NCBI GenBank assembly: GCA_902634885.1
Contig: CACPLR010000003.1
Location: 1-64,000, forward strand
DNA length: 64,000 nucleotides
Source: an uncultured Pelagibacteraceae bacterium
GTDB lineage: Bacteria > Pseudomonadota > Alphaproteobacteria > Pelagibacterales > Pelagibacteraceae
Direction of reading: 5' to 3'
Part shown: piece after piece, positions 27,154-37,792 of the stretch
How the letters are laid out: each line of letters opens with the position of its first letter
How positions within the stretch are numbered: position 1 is the stretch's first letter
Position numbers and translations under genes: made by a program
The notes under the pieces: generated by a model
What the model was told of the DNA's origin: nothing
What the model saw: the letters and a program-made list of their open reading frames with translations, nothing else
Database searches by the model: none

Positions 27154-30100
27154 TGAGCATTTATAAAAAAAATCTAAACCAGTTAAAGCAAAATTTGGTT
27201 TACAACGAAACTATGGAGCATGATGCTTGTGGTGTAGGACTGGTAGCATCAACAGAGGGAGTAAAGTCTAGAAAAGTTGTCGAGTATGGAATCCAAGCCT
27301 TAAAAGCCGTTTGGCATCGAGGAGCTATAGATGCAGATGGTAAGACAGGTGATGGAGCAGGAATACATATTGAGATTCCAAAAGATTTTTTTATAGAAAA
27401 AATTGAAATAACTGGCCACAAACATGACGAATCTGATTTGTGTATTGGAATGATTTTTTTGCCAAGAAATGATTATCAAGGCCAGGAGCAATGTAGAATA
27501 ATTGTAGAAAGTGAATTAACAAAAAAAAACTTCAATATTTATGGTTGGCGTCAGGTCCCTGTAAATCCTTCTGTGCTCGGGGAAAAAGCTGAAAATACAA
27601 GACCTGAGATTACACAAGTTTTATTCAAACATAATGATAAAAAATTAATCGGTAAAAATTTAGAGAGAGTTCTATATGAAACAAGAAGAAAAATTGAGAA
27701 GGAGGCTCTAAACAGCCAGCTTAATGGCTTTTATATTTGTTCATTTAGTTCTAAATCAATTATTTATAAAGGAATGTTTCTTGCTGAGGCTTTGTCAGAT
27801 TTTTACACTGATCTTAAAGATGAGAGATTTATTTCAAGATTTGCAATTTTTCATCAAAGATTTTCTACTAACACAGCACCCAGCTGGGATTTAGCACAAC
27901 CTTTTAGAGCAATAGCTCATAACGGAGAGATAAATACTCTTAAAGGAAATGTTAATTGGATGAAGATTCATGAGCAAGAAATGCATAGCCCATTATTTGA
28001 TGATATGGAAAATTTAAAACCTGTAATCCCATCTGGAAACTCAGATTCTGCATCACTGGATAATGTATTTGAATTGCTAAATATTTCTGGACAACCTGCG
28101 CCGTTAGCTAAATTACTTTTAATACCTGATGCGTGGTCAAAAAAAAGTAAAGTTCTTCCAAAGGACCATCTTCAACTATTTAATTTTCTTAATAGCACTA
28201 TGGAGCCCTGGGATGGCCCTGCTGCTATAGCAGCGACAGACAACGAGTGGGTAATTGCAGCTACTGATAGAAATGGTCTAAGGCCAATGAGATACACTGT
28301 TACAAGAGATAGATTATTATTTGCTGGATCAGAAACAGGAATGGTTGATCTTAATGAAAAAAAAATAGTAACAAAAGGAAGATTAGGACCTGGAGAAATA
28401 ATTGGTGTAAGAATTGAAAAAGGAAAAGTATTTACAAACAGTGACATTAAAAATTACCTAGCAAAAGAGTACAAGCGTTTTAATAATCAAATAATAGATC
28501 TAGATAAAAAGTTTCCTATCGAGAATGAAAAAAATTTATTTTTTAATGAAGAGCTAAGAACTAGACAGCATTGTTTTGGATATAGTTTAGAGGATTTAGA
28601 ATTAATTTTACACCCAATGGCAGAGGATGCAAAAGAAGCAACTGGATCTATGGGCGATGATACTCCCTTAGCAGTGCTTTCTGATAAATATAGACCTTTG
28701 TATCATTTCTTTAGACAAAATTTTAGTCAAGTAACCAATCCTCCCATCGACTCTTTAAGAGAAAATAAGGTGATGAGTTTAAAAACAAGATTTGGAAATC
28801 TTGGCAACATATTAGATTTTGACAATCTTACCGAGGAAAACATTTATGTTTTAGATAGCCCAGTTCTATCGAATTCTCAGTTTGATAAGTTTACAGACTT
28901 CTTCGGAAAAAATCAAAGAACTTTAGAGTGTCTGTTTGATAAAAATTCAGATTTAGAAAACGCTTTAGAGAATTTAAAAAGTCAAGCAGAGCAAGCAGCA
29001 AGAGAGGGAATTACACAGCTTATTTTAAGTGATAAAAATATTTCAAGTGAAAAGCTACCAATGCCAATGCTACTTTGTATTGGTGCTGTCAATACTCATC
29101 TTATAAAATTAGGTTTAAGAGGATACGTTTCAATAAACGTCCAAACTGGAGATGCTCTTGACACACATTCATTTGCAACTTTAATTGGTGTAGGAGCGAC
29201 TACAGTTAATCCTTATTTGGCGTTTGACAGTTTATTTGAAAGATATTCAAAAAAATTATTTGGAAATCTAAGTTTTGACGAGTGCGTTTCCAGATTTATC
29301 AAATCTGTTAATTTAGGTTTATTAAAAATTATGTCAAAAATGGGGATCTCTGTTCTTAGTTCTTACAGAGGAGGTTGTAATTTTGAAACAGTAGGTCTTA
29401 GTAGAACAATTGTTAAAGACTTTTTCCCTGGTGTGCTATCTAAAATCTCTGGAATTGGCCTAACAGGTATTGAAAAAAAAATTAGAAATATTCACAAACA
29501 AGCATTCGAAAACCAATCTAATATACTACCAATTGGAGGTATATACCGTTACAGGAAAAACGGTGAGACACATCAATACCAAGGTAAATTAATTCATCTT
29601 TTACAAACTGCAGTTGCTGATAATTCTTTTGAAGTTTACAAGAAATATACAAAAGGAATTTATAACCTTCAGCCAATCAGCTTAAGAGACTTAATTGATT
29701 TTAAATCGAAAAATCCAATCAATATTGATGAAGTAGAAAATGTGCAAGAAATTATGAAAAGATTTGGAAGTGGAAGTATGTCTCATGGTGCTTTATCCAA
29801 AGAAGCACACGAAACATTAGCGATTGGCATGAATAGAATAAAAGGTGCCTCATGTAGTGGAGAAGGAGGCGAAGACGAAGATAGATTTAAAATTAGAGAA
29901 AATGGAGATAGTGCGAATTCAAGAGTTAAACAAATAGCTTCAGCTAGGTTTGGGGTAACAATAAATTATTTAAATAATTGTAACGAGATAGAAATCAAAA
30001 TTGCCCAAGGTGCAAAACCTGGTGAAGGTGGTCAATTACCAGGCTTTAAAGTTACTGATGAAATTGCAAGATTAAGACATTCTACACCTGGAGTTACATT

Positions 30101-31649
30101 AATTTCACCACCACCACATCATGATATCTATTCCATAGAAGATTTGGCCCAACTAATTTATGATCTTAAACAAATAAATCCGAAAGCAAGAGTAGGTGTG
30201 AAGTTGGTAGCTTCATCAGGTATCGGAACAATTGCAGCTGGAGTAGCAAAAGCTAAAGCAGATATAATTTTAATTTCTGGTCACTCAGGAGGTACTGGGG
30301 CTACCCCTCAAACAAGTGTAAAATATGTTGGAATACCATGGGAAATGGGACTTACAGAAGCAAATCAAGTTCTAACTTTAAACAACTTAAGACATCAAGT
30401 TACACTTAGAACTGATGGAGGAATTAAAACAGGTCGTGACGTAGTAATAGCAGCGATGATGGGAGCAGAGGAATTTGGAGTTGCAACTACAGCTCTAGTT
30501 GCTATGGGTTGCATAATGGTTAGACAGTGTCACTCTAATACATGTCCAGTTGGAGTTTGCACCCAAGACGAAAAATTAAGAGAAAAATTTACAGGGACAC
30601 CAGATAAAGTTGTTAACTTATTCACTTTTATTGCACAGGAGGTAAGACAAATTCTATCTGAAATAGGATTTAGATCATTGAACGAAGTTATTGGTAGAAC
30701 AGACTTATTAAGACAAGTTAGCAAAGGATCTCCAAATTTAGATGACCTAGACTTAAATCCACTTTTTGTTCAAGCAGATCCTGGAAAAAATAAAAGATAT
30801 TGTGAACATCCAAAAATCAATGAAGTTCCAGATACCTTAGATCAAAAAATATGGTCAGACATAGAAAAATTAATTGATCAAAATAAAACAATTGAGACTG
30901 AATTTGAAATTAAAAACACTGATAGGGCTGTAGGTACAAGGATTTCTTACCACTTATATAAAAAATTTGGAAACAACAAACTAGATGAAAATTATTTATC
31001 ACTAAATTTTAAAGGCTCGGCAGGTCAATCCTTTGGAGCTTTTGCAATTAAGGGATTAAAATTGAATTTGAAAGGTGATGCAAATGACTATGTAGGTAAA
31101 GGTCTTTCAGGTGGATCTATTTCTATAAAACTACAGGACGAGAGTAATTTGATTTCAAATGAGAATACAATAATTGGAAATACAGTTTTGTATGGTGCTA
31201 CCTCTGGAAAACTGTTTGCAGCTGGACAAGCAGGAGAAAGATTTGCTGTGAGAAATTCCGGTGCCACAGCCGTAGTTGAGGGTTGTGACTCAAATGGATG
31301 CGAGTATATGACAGGAGGAAGTGTTATTATTTTAGGAGATGTTGGAGATAATTTTGCTGCTGGTATGACTGGCGGCATGGCTTTTGTATATGACAAAAAC
31401 AATAATTTTGAGAAGCGTGTAAATTCTGAGAGTGTTATCTGGCAGATACCAGAAACAGATTACTGGAAAAGTTACCTCAAGGAAATCATTTCAGAACACG
31501 CGAGTGAAACTCACTCAGAGTATGCAAAGAAAATTTTAGATAATTTTGAAGGTGAGATAAATAACTTTTATCAAGTTTGTCCAAAAGAAATGCTTGATAA
31601 ATTAGATAATCCTATAACATTGAAGTCAGTCAAAAGCTTTGCAAGTTAA
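27153..31649 (+). CDS. gltB: Glutamate synthase large (alpha) subunit
   Basis: It makes two glutamates from glutamine and 2-oxoglutarate. The 1498-residue length is full. It has an N-terminal glutamine amidotransferase with nucleophile Cys after a short propeptide (HDACGVGLV, Cys about 26). The central region is followed by the FMN/2-oxoglutarate domain with the GSMSHGALSKEAH and LISGHSGGTGATP motifs, then a 3Fe-4S motif CHSNTCPVGVC and the C-terminal beta-helix GXGXG domain. It is coupled to gltD by TAATG. It ends right against the stop of the convergent hydrolase gene. Confidence 0.97.
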   Translation: MSIYKKNLNQLKQNLVYNETMEHDACGVGLVASTEGVKSRKVVEYGIQALKAVWHRGAIDADGKTGDGAGIHIEIPKDFFIEKIEITGHKHDESDLCIGMIFLPRNDYQGQEQCRIIVESELTKKNFNIYGWRQVPVNPSVLGEKAENTRPEITQVLFKHNDKKLIGKNLERVLYETRRKIEKEALNSQLNGFYICSFSSKSIIYKGMFLAEALSDFYTDLKDERFISRFAIFHQRFSTNTAPSWDLAQPFRAIAHNGEINTLKGNVNWMKIHEQEMHSPLFDDMENLKPVIPSGNSDSASLDNVFELLNISGQPAPLAKLLLIPDAWSKKSKVLPKDHLQLFNFLNSTMEPWDGPAAIAATDNEWVIAATDRNGLRPMRYTVTRDRLLFAGSETGMVDLNEKKIVTKGRLGPGEIIGVRIEKGKVFTNSDIKNYLAKEYKRFNNQIIDLDKKFPIENEKNLFFNEELRTRQHCFGYSLEDLELILHPMAEDAKEATGSMGDDTPLAVLSDKYRPLYHFFRQNFSQVTNPPIDSLRENKVMSLKTRFGNLGNILDFDNLTEENIYVLDSPVLSNSQFDKFTDFFGKNQRTLECLFDKNSDLENALENLKSQAEQAAREGITQLILSDKNISSEKLPMPMLLCIGAVNTHLIKLGLRGYVSINVQTGDALDTHSFATLIGVGATTVNPYLAFDSLFERYSKKLFGNLSFDECVSRFIKSVNLGLLKIMSKMGISVLSSYRGGCNFETVGLSRTIVKDFFPGVLSKISGIGLTGIEKKIRNIHKQAFENQSNILPIGGIYRYRKNGETHQYQGKLIHLLQTAVADNSFEVYKKYTKGIYNLQPISLRDLIDFKSKNPINIDEVENVQEIMKRFGSGSMSHGALSKEAHETLAIGMNRIKGASCSGEGGEDEDRFKIRENGDSANSRVKQIASARFGVTINYLNNCNEIEIKIAQGAKPGEGGQLPGFKVTDEIARLRHSTPGVTLISPPPHHDIYSIEDLAQLIYDLKQINPKARVGVKLVASSGIGTIAAGVAKAKADIILISGHSGGTGATPQTSVKYVGIPWEMGLTEANQVLTLNNLRHQVTLRTDGGIKTGRDVVIAAMMGAEEFGVATTALVAMGCIMVRQCHSNTCPVGVCTQDEKLREKFTGTPDKVVNLFTFIAQEVRQILSEIGFRSLNEVIGRTDLLRQVSKGSPNLDDLDLNPLFVQADPGKNKRYCEHPKINEVPDTLDQKIWSDIEKLIDQNKTIETEFEIKNTDRAVGTRISYHLYKKFGNNKLDENYLSLNFKGSAGQSFGAFAIKGLKLNLKGDANDYVGKGLSGGSISIKLQDESNLISNENTIIGNTVLYGATSGKLFAAGQAGERFAVRNSGATAVVEGCDSNGCEYMTGGSVIILGDVGDNFAAGMTGGMAFVYDKNNNFEKRVNSESVIWQIPETDYWKSYLKEIISEHASETHSEYAKKILDNFEGEINNFYQVCPKEMLDKLDNPITLKSVKSFAS

Positions 31650-32402
31650 TTAGTACTGAGAAATTATTGATTTTAACTCTCCAATTATTTTTAATTGATA
31701 TTTTTTTGCAAAAAGGCTGTGATCTCCATCTTTAATAATATTAAGTTTCTTCTTTGCGTTATTAAAAATTTTAATAAGTTTCTTTGAGAAAATTACTGGT
31801 ACTGCTTCATCTTTTGATCCATGAAAAAGAGTTACAGGTATTTTAGCATTAATTTTTTTGTTCAATACTAAATTTTTTCTTCCATCCTTAATAATTTGGT
31901 AAGTGATTGGATATTCAAAACCACCATGTTTAAGATTGTATACACCCTTATCTATGGTTTCTTTTTTCATTTTGACGGTAAATTTTTTCCACATTACCCT
32001 CTCCAAAAACTCTGGTGCTGATCCAATTCCTATAAAACCTTTAATCTGTTTTGAAAAAAACTTAAATTGATTCACAGATATCCATGAACCCATACTTGAA
32101 CCAATAAGTATAAAATCTTTTTTTTTTAAAACTCTTTTAATCACTTTTTTGACTTGATTTGTCCATTTTGTTACGTTCCCTTTTGTAAACTTACCTGTTG
32201 ATTTTCCGTGTCCAGAGTATTCAATTGCTAAAAAGCCTAATTTATTGTTTTTACAAAATCTTTTGAAAATCTTTGGTTTCTCACCATTTAAATCAGACAT
32301 AAATCCATGAAGAAAAACAATATATAAATTATTCTTTGAATTATGATGCAGATATCTAATTTTAATGCTTTTAGAAATTTGCAAAAATTTATACTTGTTC
32401 AT
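31650..32402 (-). CDS. Alpha/beta hydrolase
   Basis: The protein has 250 residues. The fold markers are the oxyanion HG in VFLHGFMSDLNG, LAIEYSGHGKSTG, the nucleophile elbow IGSSMGSW, the Asp in FHGSKDEAVP and the catalytic His in KDGDHSLF. No signal peptide is seen. It belongs to a broad serine-hydrolase group (peptidase S9/palmitoyl-thioesterase-like); the substrate is unknown. It is divergent from the glycosyltransferase gene with only 42 bases between the starts. Confidence 0.82.
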   Translation of the reverse strand: MNKYKFLQISKSIKIRYLHHNSKNNLYIVFLHGFMSDLNGEKPKIFKRFCKNNKLGFLAIEYSGHGKSTGKFTKGNVTKWTNQVKKVIKRVLKKKDFILIGSSMGSWISVNQFKFFSKQIKGFIGIGSAPEFLERVMWKKFTVKMKKETIDKGVYNLKHGGFEYPITYQIIKDGRKNLVLNKKINAKIPVTLFHGSKDEAVPVIFSKKLIKIFNNAKKKLNIIKDGDHSLFAKKYQLKIIGELKSIISQY

Positions 32403-32444
32403 AAAAGTTTATACGCTCTATTTATTAATATATAATAACAGTTA

Positions 32445-33599
32445 ATGTCATCAAAATTAAAAGTTCTACAAGTAATACCAAAATTAGGTTATGGAGGGGC
32501 TGAAACAGGTTGTTTTGATATAGCACATTATCTATTTGAAAATAATTGTAGCTCATTTTTAATTACAAATGGTGGACCACTAACTAAATTCATAAATAAA
32601 AAAAAAGTAAAATATATAAGACTTCCTGTAAATTCTAAAAACCCCATTATAATGTTATTAAACACAATTTTGATTTCAGTCATTATCATTTTTTATAATA
32701 TAGACATAATTCATGCCAGGAGTAGGGCTCCGGCATGGTCGTGTTTTTTAGCTTCTAAAATTACTAGAAAAAAATTTGTAACAACTTTTCATGGTACATA
32801 TAATTTTAAAAGTAAGATTAAAAAATTTTATAATTCCATAATGTTAAGATCAGATTTAGTTATAGCTGGATCAAATTTTATATTTTCTCATATTAAAGAA
32901 AATTATAAGGAGTATTTAAATAACTCTAAAAAATTTCTAGTAATTTTTAGAGGAATAAACATCGATTATTTTGATCCCTCAACAACTTTGACTGAAGACG
33001 AAGATAAACTATTTAAATCATGGAGCCTTGAGGTTGAAAAAAAAACAATATTATTACCTGGGAGAATTACTGAGTGGAAAGGTCACGAAATGTTTATTGA
33101 AGCCATGAATAAAATAAATATTCAATTAGGTCATAAGTCGTTTAAAGTAGTGATACTTGGAAGCGATCAAGGAAGAGGTTTGTATAAGAAAAAACTTAAA
33201 AGGTTAGTAGAACAGTACCGAATGAATGATCAAATAAAATTTATTGATCATTGTGAAAATATGCCTTTAGCTTATAAAATTAGTGACTTGATAGTATCAG
33301 CATCAATTGAACCCGAGGCATTTGGCAGAATAGCAGTGGAAGCACAATCAATGAAAAAACCAATTATTGCAAGCAATCTGGGTGGCTCGAAAGAAACTAT
33401 TGTAAATAATAAAACAGGCATCTTATTTGACGCTGGAGACTCAGACGATTTAAGCAAAAAAATAATCGAGTTTTTCAAATTTGATAAATCAACAATTGAA
33501 CAGATGGGAAAAGAAGGTAGAAAAAATGTTTCTGAGAAGTTTAATGTTGAAAAAATGTGTTTTTCTACTTATTCAGAGTACAAAAAATTAATAAATTAA
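32445..33599 (+). CDS. GT4-family glycosyltransferase
   Basis: The protein has 384 residues with a GT-B fold. The N-terminal acceptor domain opens with the GGAE motif in VIPKLGYGGAETG, and the C-terminal donor domain has LLPGRITEWKGHEMF and the EPEAFGRIAVEAQSMKKPIIAS nucleotide-sugar-binding block. These enzymes build lipopolysaccharide core or surface glycans from nucleotide sugars. No other glycan genes are adjacent, so the acceptor is unknown. It abuts thrS with no gap, so it may be the first gene of the translation operon. Confidence 0.88.
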   Translation: MSSKLKVLQVIPKLGYGGAETGCFDIAHYLFENNCSSFLITNGGPLTKFINKKKVKYIRLPVNSKNPIIMLLNTILISVIIIFYNIDIIHARSRAPAWSCFLASKITRKKFVTTFHGTYNFKSKIKKFYNSIMLRSDLVIAGSNFIFSHIKENYKEYLNNSKKFLVIFRGINIDYFDPSTTLTEDEDKLFKSWSLEVEKKTILLPGRITEWKGHEMFIEAMNKINIQLGHKSFKVVILGSDQGRGLYKKKLKRLVEQYRMNDQIKFIDHCENMPLAYKISDLIVSASIEPEAFGRIAVEAQSMKKPIIASNLGGSKETIVNNKTGILFDAGDSDDLSKKIIEFFKFDKSTIEQMGKEGRKNVSEKFNVEKMCFSTYSEYKKLIN

Positions 33600-35516
33600 A
33601 TGCCAAATATTACTCTACCAGACGGAAAACAATTAAGTTTTAGTGAAAGTGTAACTGGTTTTCAGCTTGCTGAAAAAATTAGTAAATCATTATCAAAGCA
33701 AGCATTAATAATTAGTGTAGATGGTCAACTTAAAGACCTTAATTTTAAAATTGAAAAAGATTCCAAAGTAAGAATATTTACGTCAAAAGATAAAGAAGGG
33801 CTTGAAACAATTAGACATGATACCGCTCATATTTTAGCAATGGCCGTTCAAGAGCTTTTTCCTGGTACGCAAGTAACAATAGGTCCAGTAATAGAAGATG
33901 GTTTTTATTATGACTTTGCAAGGAAAGAGCCCTTCACTCAAGAAGATTTAGAAAAGATAGAGAATAAAATGAAAGATATTGTTGATAGAAATGAAAAAAC
34001 TTATAGAGAAGTTTGGAAAAGAAATGATGCTATCAAACATTTCAAAAATAATGGAGAACATTACAAAGCCGAAATAATTAATTCTATCCCAGAAGATGAA
34101 GAGGTATCTATATATTTTCATGGAAAATGGCATGATTTGTGTAGAGGTCCACACTTAAGTTCAACAGGCAAAATTGGAAAGTATTTTAAATTAACAAAAG
34201 TATCAGGTGCTTATTGGAGAGGAGACTCGAATAATGAGATGTTGCAAAGAGTTTATGGCACCAGTTGGTCTACACAGAAAGAACTTGATGAATATTTAAA
34301 TAGAATTGAAGAAGCTGAAAAAAGAGATCATAGAAAGTTAGGAAAAGAAATGGACTTATTTCATTTTAGGGAAGAGAGCCCTGGGTCTGTATTTTGGCAT
34401 GAAAAAGGATGGAACCTATTCCAGAAATTAATCTATTATATGCGAACTAAACAAGATCACGCAGGATACAAAGAAATAAATACACCAGAAATTCTTGATC
34501 GTTCACTATGGGAAAAATCTGGTCATTGGGAAAAATTTGGCGCAAATATGTATACCTCCACAACACCTGATGAAAAAGTTTTTGCAATAAAACCAATGAA
34601 CTGTCCAGGATGTGTTCAAGTGTTTAATCAAGGACTAAAAAGTTACAGAGACTTACCATTAAAAATGTCGGAATTTGGAAAAGTTCATAGATATGAGCCC
34701 TCTGGTGCATTGCATGGATTGTTAAGGGTAAGAGCATTTACCCAAGATGATGCACATATATTTTGTACTGAAGAGCAAATCACTCAAGAATGCTTATCAG
34801 TTACAAATTTAATTTTAGAAATTTATAAAGACCTGGGATTTGAAAATGTAATATTAAAATATTCAGACCGACCAGAGCTGAGAGTTGGAGATGACGCTGT
34901 ATGGGACAAATCAGAAGCTGCTCTTTTAGAGGCAATTAAAGAGACAAAACTAGAATACACTATAAATAAGGGCGAGGGTGCATTTTATGGTCCAAAAATT
35001 GAGTTTGTTTTAAGGGATGCAATTGGAAGAGATTGGCAGTGTGGAACCTTACAAGTAGATTTAAATTTACCTGGAAGATTAGGAGCCACTTACGTTGAAA
35101 AAGATGGATCAAAGAAAATACCTGTAATGCTGCATAGAGCATTGTTTGGTTCCTTGGAGAGATTTATTGGAATCTTAATTGAAAATTATTCGGGTAAATT
35201 ACCTTTTTGGCTAACACCATTACAAGTAGTTGTGATACCAATTTCAAGTGACTTTGATGATTATTCAAAAAAAGTTAATCATGAATTAAAAAAAATTGGT
35301 ATCTCAAGTGAAGTTGATTTAAAAAATCATAATTTAAATTATAAAATTAGAGAACATTCATTGTTAAAAGTACCTTTATTACTTATTTGTGGAAAAAAAG
35401 AAGTTGACTCTAATACAGTAACTATTAGAAGATTGGATTCTAATAAACAAGAAAATATGGATTTTAAAGAGTTTATAAAAAAATACTCTGCTTTAAACAA
35501 AGCGCCTTCAATCTAA
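33600..35516 (+). CDS. thrS: Threonyl-tRNA synthetase
   Basis: It charges tRNA-Thr. The 638 residues comprise an N-terminal TGS domain (1-61), an editing domain (RHDTAHILAMAVQELFPG), and the class II catalytic core with zinc-binding Cys in MKPMNCPGC and motif 3 MLHRALFGSLERFIG. The C-terminal anticodon-binding domain starts at WLTPLQVVVIPI. It heads the conserved run thrS-infC-rpmI-rplT-pheS-pheT. The ATG directly follows the glycosyltransferase TAA. No obvious Thr-leader structure is seen. Confidence 0.97.
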   Translation: MPNITLPDGKQLSFSESVTGFQLAEKISKSLSKQALIISVDGQLKDLNFKIEKDSKVRIFTSKDKEGLETIRHDTAHILAMAVQELFPGTQVTIGPVIEDGFYYDFARKEPFTQEDLEKIENKMKDIVDRNEKTYREVWKRNDAIKHFKNNGEHYKAEIINSIPEDEEVSIYFHGKWHDLCRGPHLSSTGKIGKYFKLTKVSGAYWRGDSNNEMLQRVYGTSWSTQKELDEYLNRIEEAEKRDHRKLGKEMDLFHFREESPGSVFWHEKGWNLFQKLIYYMRTKQDHAGYKEINTPEILDRSLWEKSGHWEKFGANMYTSTTPDEKVFAIKPMNCPGCVQVFNQGLKSYRDLPLKMSEFGKVHRYEPSGALHGLLRVRAFTQDDAHIFCTEEQITQECLSVTNLILEIYKDLGFENVILKYSDRPELRVGDDAVWDKSEAALLEAIKETKLEYTINKGEGAFYGPKIEFVLRDAIGRDWQCGTLQVDLNLPGRLGATYVEKDGSKKIPVMLHRALFGSLERFIGILIENYSGKLPFWLTPLQVVVIPISSDFDDYSKKVNHELKKIGISSEVDLKNHNLNYKIREHSLLKVPLLLICGKKEVDSNTVTIRRLDSNKQENMDFKEFIKKYSALNKAPSI

Positions 35517-36062
35517 GTGCCAGACTTCAAACAAAACTATTTTCAGAAAAGAACAAAACCAAAAGGACCTAGATCAAACAACAGGATTACTTCACATGAG
35601 GTTCAGGTAATTGCAAGTGATGGTGAAAATCTGGGTATTTTAAATTTAAATGATGCAATTAATCGTGCTAGGGATGAGGGACTTGACTTAATTGAAATTG
35701 CACCAAACGCTAAACCCCCTGTGTGTAAAATAATGGATATGGGTAAATATAAATATGATGCTCAGAAAAAAGCCAACAAAGCAAAAAAGAAACAAAAAAA
35801 AATTGAATTAAAGGAAATAAAATTAAGACCTGTAACAGAGGTACATGACTATACTTTTAAAATAAAGAACGCTCAAAAATTTTTAGCAAAAGGGGATAAA
35901 GTAAAATTTACAATACGTTTTAAAGGCAGAGAACTGCAACACTCAAGTTTAGGAAATGAGTTAATGGATAAAATTAAGCAAGATATGCAAGATATTGGAC
36001 GTGTAGAATTACAGCCAAAATTTGATGGCAAACAAATGATAATGGTTATTCAGCCATTATAA
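35517..36062 (+). CDS. infC: Translation initiation factor IF-3
   Basis: It binds the 30S subunit and monitors start-codon selection. The protein has 181 residues. The N-domain has GENLGILNLNDAINRARDEGLDLIEIAPNAKPPVCKIMDMGKYKY-type sequence and the C-domain has KIKNAQKFLAKGDKVKF. The start is a GTG directly after the thrS stop, in a gene family known for unusual start codons under IF-3 self-control. The GTG lacks a good Shine-Dalgarno, so coupling to thrS is likely. Confidence 0.95.
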   Translation: MPDFKQNYFQKRTKPKGPRSNNRITSHEVQVIASDGENLGILNLNDAINRARDEGLDLIEIAPNAKPPVCKIMDMGKYKYDAQKKANKAKKKQKKIELKEIKLRPVTEVHDYTFKIKNAQKFLAKGDKVKFTIRFKGRELQHSSLGNELMDKIKQDMQDIGRVELQPKFDGKQMIMVIQPL

Positions 36063-36116
36063 GTCATATTTCTAGTTGTAAATTAATATTAATATTTGTA
36101 TAAGGCTCCAAAAATT

Positions 36117-36323
36117 ATGCCTAAATTGAAAACAAAAAGCTCAGCAAAAAAAAGATTTAAAATTTCAGCTAAAGGGAAAGTGATTACTGCACAGGCTGGT
36201 AAAAGGCATGGAATGATAAAAAGAACTAATTCTCAAATAAGAAAAAAAAGGGGCACAACTGTGATGTCAAAACAAGATGGAAAAATCGTGAAATCTTACA
36301 TGCCCTATAGTTTAAGAGGATAA
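36117..36323 (+). CDS. rpmI: Ribosomal protein L35 (bL35)
   Basis: This is a 68-residue basic 50S protein. [21 protein letters not shown] and the C-terminal end are typical of L35. The track ORF starts seven codons earlier at a TTG; the ATG at 36117, with an upstream AAGG ribosome site, matches the family N-terminus. It lies between infC and rplT, the standard order. Confidence 0.97.
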   Translation: MPKLKTKSSAKKRFKISAKGKVITAQAGKRHGMIKRTNSQIRKKRGTTVMSKQDGKIVKSYMPYSLRG

Positions 36324-36324
36324 A

Positions 36325-36681
36325 ATGGCTAGAGTTAAAAGAGGCGTGACCAGCAGAGCAAAACATAAAAAAGTTCTTAAAGCTGTAAAAGGTCAATGGG
36401 GAAGAAGAAAGAATACAATAAGAGTTGCAAGACAAGCAATGGAAAAGGCTATGCAATATGCATATAGAGATAGAAGAAATAAAAAAAGAGATTTTAAATC
36501 TTTATGGATACAAAGAATTAATGCAGGAGTAAGAGAAGAGGGTTTAACTTACTCTAAGTTTATAAATGGTTTAAGTAAATCAGGAATAAAATTAGATAGA
36601 AAAATTCTAGCAGAAATCGCATACGATAACCCACAAGCATTTAAAACGATTGTAAAAAAAGCACAAGCAGCTCTAAATTAA
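36325..36681 (+). CDS. rplT: Ribosomal protein L20 (bL20)
   Basis: This is a 118-residue 50S assembly protein that starts [19 protein letters not shown], contains the family signature [20 protein letters not shown], and ends in the RNA-binding C-domain. It has a strong AAGAGGA ribosome site overlapping the rpmI stop. In E. coli L20 represses rpmI-rplT translation through a pseudoknot; that structure was not traced here. Confidence 0.97.
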   Translation: MARVKRGVTSRAKHKKVLKAVKGQWGRRKNTIRVARQAMEKAMQYAYRDRRNKKRDFKSLWIQRINAGVREEGLTYSKFINGLSKSGIKLDRKILAEIAYDNPQAFKTIVKKAQAALN

Positions 36682-36724
36682 TCTTCACTATTGTTTTTCT
36701 TAAGTTAACAAATAATCTATTAAA

Positions 36725-37792
36725 ATGTCTGATATTAAAAAAATAAAAGACGAATATCTTAATATAATCGATAAAGATCATAACATTGAATCTATAAATC
36801 AAATAAAAACTGAATTATTTGGAAAAAATGGAATAGTCTCTAACGAGTTCAAAAAGTTAGGATCAATTTCTCAAAAAGAGCGAAAAAAATTTGCTTCAGA
36901 CTTAAACTTTATAAAAGAAGAGCTACAAAATAAAATTACAAGCAAAATTGAGGACATAGAAACAAAAGAGATAAATCTGAAGTTAGAAAATGAAAAAGTA
37001 GATGTCACTTTACCTGAAAGAGATTTTAAACAAGGAAAGATTCATCCAGTTTCACAAGTAATAGATGAAATTTCATCTATTTTTTCTGAAATAGGTTTTA
37101 GCGTTGAAGAGGGTCCAGATGTAGAAAATGAATATAATAATTTCACAGCACTTAATACGCCTGACAATCATCCAGCAAGAGATATGCACGACACATTTTA
37201 CTTAGATGAAAAAAAAGAATTGTTACTAAGAACACATACCTCTCCTGTACAAGTTCGGACTATGTTAAAAGGCAAACCTCCATTCAAAATAATTGCACCT
37301 GGAAGAACTTACAGATCTGACAGTGATCAAACACATGCGCCTATGTTTCATCAAGTAGAGGGACTACATATAGATAAAGATATAAATATGGGACATCTTA
37401 AAGGTTGTCTAAATTATTTCATTAAAGAGTTTTTTGAAGTGGATAAATTGAAGATGAGATTTAGACCAAGTCATTTCCCATTTACAGAGCCATCAGCTGA
37501 GGTTGATATAGGTTATGAAATTAAAGATGGAAAAATAATCATAGGTGAAGGAGACAAATGGTTAGAAATTTTAGGATGTGGAATGGTTCATCCAAACGTA
37601 CTTAAAAATGTAAATGTTGATCCATCGAAATTTCAGGGATACGCCTTCGGAATCGGAATAGATAGATTGGGTATGCTTAAATATGGAATTAATGATTTAA
37701 GAGCTTTTTTTGAAACAGATTATAGATGGCTAAGCCATTTTGGCTTCGATCCTTTAGATGTACCATCAAGCTACAGAGGATTGAGTAGATGA
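36725..37792 (+). CDS. pheS: Phenylalanyl-tRNA synthetase alpha subunit
   Basis: This is the catalytic subunit of the alpha2-beta2 enzyme. The 355 residues comprise an N-terminal coiled coil (about 1-85) and the class II core with motif 2 [27 protein letters not shown] and motif 3 [18 protein letters not shown]. It overlaps pheT by 4 bases (ATGA), consistent with balanced subunit synthesis. Confidence 0.97.
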   Translation: MSDIKKIKDEYLNIIDKDHNIESINQIKTELFGKNGIVSNEFKKLGSISQKERKKFASDLNFIKEELQNKITSKIEDIETKEINLKLENEKVDVTLPERDFKQGKIHPVSQVIDEISSIFSEIGFSVEEGPDVENEYNNFTALNTPDNHPARDMHDTFYLDEKKELLLRTHTSPVQVRTMLKGKPPFKIIAPGRTYRSDSDQTHAPMFHQVEGLHIDKDINMGHLKGCLNYFIKEFFEVDKLKMRFRPSHFPFTEPSAEVDIGYEIKDGKIIIGEGDKWLEILGCGMVHPNVLKNVNVDPSKFQGYAFGIGIDRLGMLKYGINDLRAFFETDYRWLSHFGFDPLDVPSSYRGLSR

